NCBI GenBank assembly: GCA_028713975.1
Contig: JAQTNE010000011.1
Location: 1 to 64,000, forward strand
DNA from: Sulfuricella sp.
Lineage (GTDB): Bacteria; Pseudomonadota; Gammaproteobacteria; Burkholderiales; Sulfuricellaceae
Length of the DNA stretch: 64,000 nt
Reading direction: 5' to 3'
The translations under genes and the position numbers were made by a program. Every line of letters begins with the position of its first letter. Within the stretch, counting starts at the first letter, position 1. The notes under the pieces were generated by a model. It was not told the origin of the DNA and made no database searches. It was given only the letters and a program-made list of their open reading frames with translations. Below, in pieces: positions 62,675 to 64,000 of the stretch.

Positions 62675-63760
62675 GTGAGCGCACAATGCGAAGTCGCCGC
62701 CAAGACCGCTGCCGGGGCGCAGATGAGTTTTTTCGAGCGCTGGCTGACGCTGTGGGTGTTCTTTTGCATCGCGGTCGGCATCGCCCTCGGGCAATGGCTG
62801 CCGGGCGTATTCCATGCCCTCGGCACGTGGGAAGCGGCCAAGGTGAACCTGCCGGTAGGCATTCTTATCTGGGTGATGATCATTCCGATGCTGATGAAAA
62901 TCGATTTCGGCGCCCTGCACCAAGTCAAGGAGCATTGGCGCGGCATCGGCGTGACGCTGTTCGTCAATTGGGCGGTCAAGCCCTTTTCCATGGCCCTGCT
63001 GGGGTGGATTTTCGTGCGCCAGGTGTTCGCGCCTTACCTGCCTACCGACCAGCTCGACAGCTACGTGGCCGGGCTGGTCCTGCTCGCTGCCGCGCCTTGT
63101 ACCGCGATGGTGTTCGTGTGGAGCCAACTGACCAAGGGCGACCCGCTGTTCACCCTGAGCCAGGTAGCGTTGAACGACATCATCATGATCTTCGCCTTCG
63201 CGCCGCTGGTGGCCCTGTTGTTGGGTCTGTCGGCGATTACCGTGCCGTGGGATACGCTGTTTCTCTCGGTGCTGATGTACATCGTCATTCCGGTGATGAT
63301 CGCCCAACTGTGGCGACGCAGCCTGCTGACGAAAGAACAAGGGAGTTTCGATCGCGTCCTAAAGCGCCTGCATCCCTCGGGACTGTCGGCGCTGCTGGCG
63401 ACACTGGTGCTGCTGTTTGCCTTTCAGGGCGAGGCGATCCTGAAGCAGCCATGGGTGATCCTGATGCTGGCGGTGCCGATCCTGATCCAGGTTTTTTTTA
63501 ACTCCAGCCTGGCCTACCTGCTCAACCGCCGCCTCGGCGTCGCCCACTGCGTGGCGGGGCCTTCGGCGCTGATCGGCGCCAGTAATTTCTTCGAGCTGGC
63601 GGTGGCCGCCGCCATCAGCCTGTTCGGCTTCGAATCCGGCGCGGCGCTGGCGACGGTGGTGGGCGTGCTGATCGAGGTGCCGGTGATGCTGGCGGTCGTG
63701 AAGGTGGTCAATAACAGCAAGGACTGGTATGAAGCGGGAAGGGAGCAATCTCATGTTTGA
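62675..63760 (+). CDS. acr3: Acr3-family arsenite efflux transporter
   Basis: A 361-residue inner-membrane carrier with about ten helices. AAPCTAMVFVWSQLTKGDP near residue 147 contains the conserved Cys of helix 4 that is essential in Acr3, and PSALIGASNFFELAVAAAIS near 290 is the second family signature. It exports arsenite using the proton gradient. I chose GTG 62675 with a GGGGG site; ATG 62723 (MSFFERWLTLWVF) is the alternative and would lose a 16-residue cytosolic lead. It overlaps the next gene by 8 bases. Confidence 0.93.
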   Translation: MSAQCEVAAKTAAGAQMSFFERWLTLWVFFCIAVGIALGQWLPGVFHALGTWEAAKVNLPVGILIWVMIIPMLMKIDFGALHQVKEHWRGIGVTLFVNWAVKPFSMALLGWIFVRQVFAPYLPTDQLDSYVAGLVLLAAAPCTAMVFVWSQLTKGDPLFTLSQVALNDIIMIFAFAPLVALLLGLSAITVPWDTLFLSVLMYIVIPVMIAQLWRRSLLTKEQGSFDRVLKRLHPSGLSALLATLVLLFAFQGEAILKQPWVILMLAVPILIQVFFNSSLAYLLNRRLGVAHCVAGPSALIGASNFFELAVAAAISLFGFESGAALATVVGVLIEVPVMLAVVKVVNNSKDWYEAGREQSHV

Positions 63761-64000
63761 AGCGCTGGCTGACTGGCTGGTCTACGGCCTTGCCGGGCTG
63801 AAAGGCACGCCCTTCGGCGACGCCGCCCATTTTTTCGTCATGGACGTCACCAAGATACTGTTCCTGCTGACGCTGGTGATCTACCTGATGGGGCTGCTGC
63901 GCGCCTTGCTCAAGCCGGAAAAGGTGCGCGAGTTCATCCGCAACCGCGGCAATATCTCCAGCCGCTTCATGGCGGTGGGACTGGGGGCGGTGACGCCGTT
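63753..64000 (+). CDS. YraQ/ArsP-like permease, N-terminal part
   Basis: The frame starts at ATG 63753 within the end of acr3 and is still open at the window edge (82 codons seen). It reads MFEALADWLVYGLAGLKGTP, a first membrane helix FLLTLVIYLMGLLRALL, then KPEKVREFIRNRGN and GAVTP. This is the beginning of the YraQ/DUF318 permease family, which includes the organoarsenical exporter ArsP and regularly follows acr3 in ars operons. The conserved cysteine-containing segment expected next is outside the window. Confidence 0.8.
   Translation, partial: MFEALADWLVYGLAGLKGTPFGDAAHFFVMDVTKILFLLTLVIYLMGLLRALLKPEKVREFIRNRGNISSRFMAVGLGAVTP

Overview
The window looks like chromosome from a betaproteobacterium, probably of the Nitrosomonadales type. 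The evidence is the conserved housekeeping run nadB / rpoE-rseA-rseB-rseC-(mucD)-glutaredoxin-lepA-lepB-DUF4845-rnc-era-recO-pdxJ-acpS-nagZ, the tRNA-Pro/Arg/His cluster, and the overall GC-rich codon use. The exact genus cannot be read from the sequence.

Left part (1-30.7 kb). The window opens in the tail of an IS3-family element that has cut a SIR2-like (defence-type) gene after about 30 codons. A HigBA toxin-antitoxin pair, ettA, a beta-CASP metallo-hydrolase, ygfZ, ygfX, an SbmA/BacA-type ABC exporter and nadB follow. The sigma-E operon is intact through rseC, but its protease gene (mucD/degP) has lost its catalytic core. Two insertions interrupt the housekeeping run. One is a two-component system plus CzcCBA-type metal efflux set between the glutaredoxin gene and lepA (12.7-20.5 kb). 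The other is a small accessory block with a second HigBA pair between era and recO (25.5-27.6 kb).

Middle (30.7-47.6 kb). nagZ is followed by a Lon-related protease, an orphan cheD, an HDOD protein and three tRNA genes with a clear promoter. Two efflux systems then lie either side of a pair of divergent, paralogous TetR regulators. One is a DevBCA/MacAB-like ABC tripartite pump. The other is an RND tripartite pump whose operon begins with a small c-type cytochrome.

Right part (47.6-64 kb). This is the most interesting region. A periplasmic PhnD-like binding protein, a sensor kinase and a sigma-54 activator (the arrangement of AioXSR/ArxXSR of arsenite oxidisers) are divergent from a membrane molybdoenzyme operon: 16-Cys iron-sulfur subunit, NrfD-type membrane subunit and a Tat-exported Mo-bisPGD catalytic subunit. 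A well-formed -24/-12 promoter precedes it. In the catalytic subunit the third Cys of the usual Cx2Cx3Cx27C cluster motif is Asp. An intrinsic terminator separates these structural genes from a maturation-like block: a TorD chaperone, an unknown protein, a HisA-like protein, a Cys-less rhodanese-like protein, a polyferredoxin, a moaA copy and a further unknown. Next comes a separate arsenic module: an ArsR with the CVC arsenite-binding motif and its own operator, a periplasmic two-domain sulfurtransferase, an Acr3 arsenite exporter and a YraQ/ArsP-like permease that runs off the end. The context suggests a respiratory enzyme for an arsenic or sulfur oxyanion; the substrate is not proven by the sequence.
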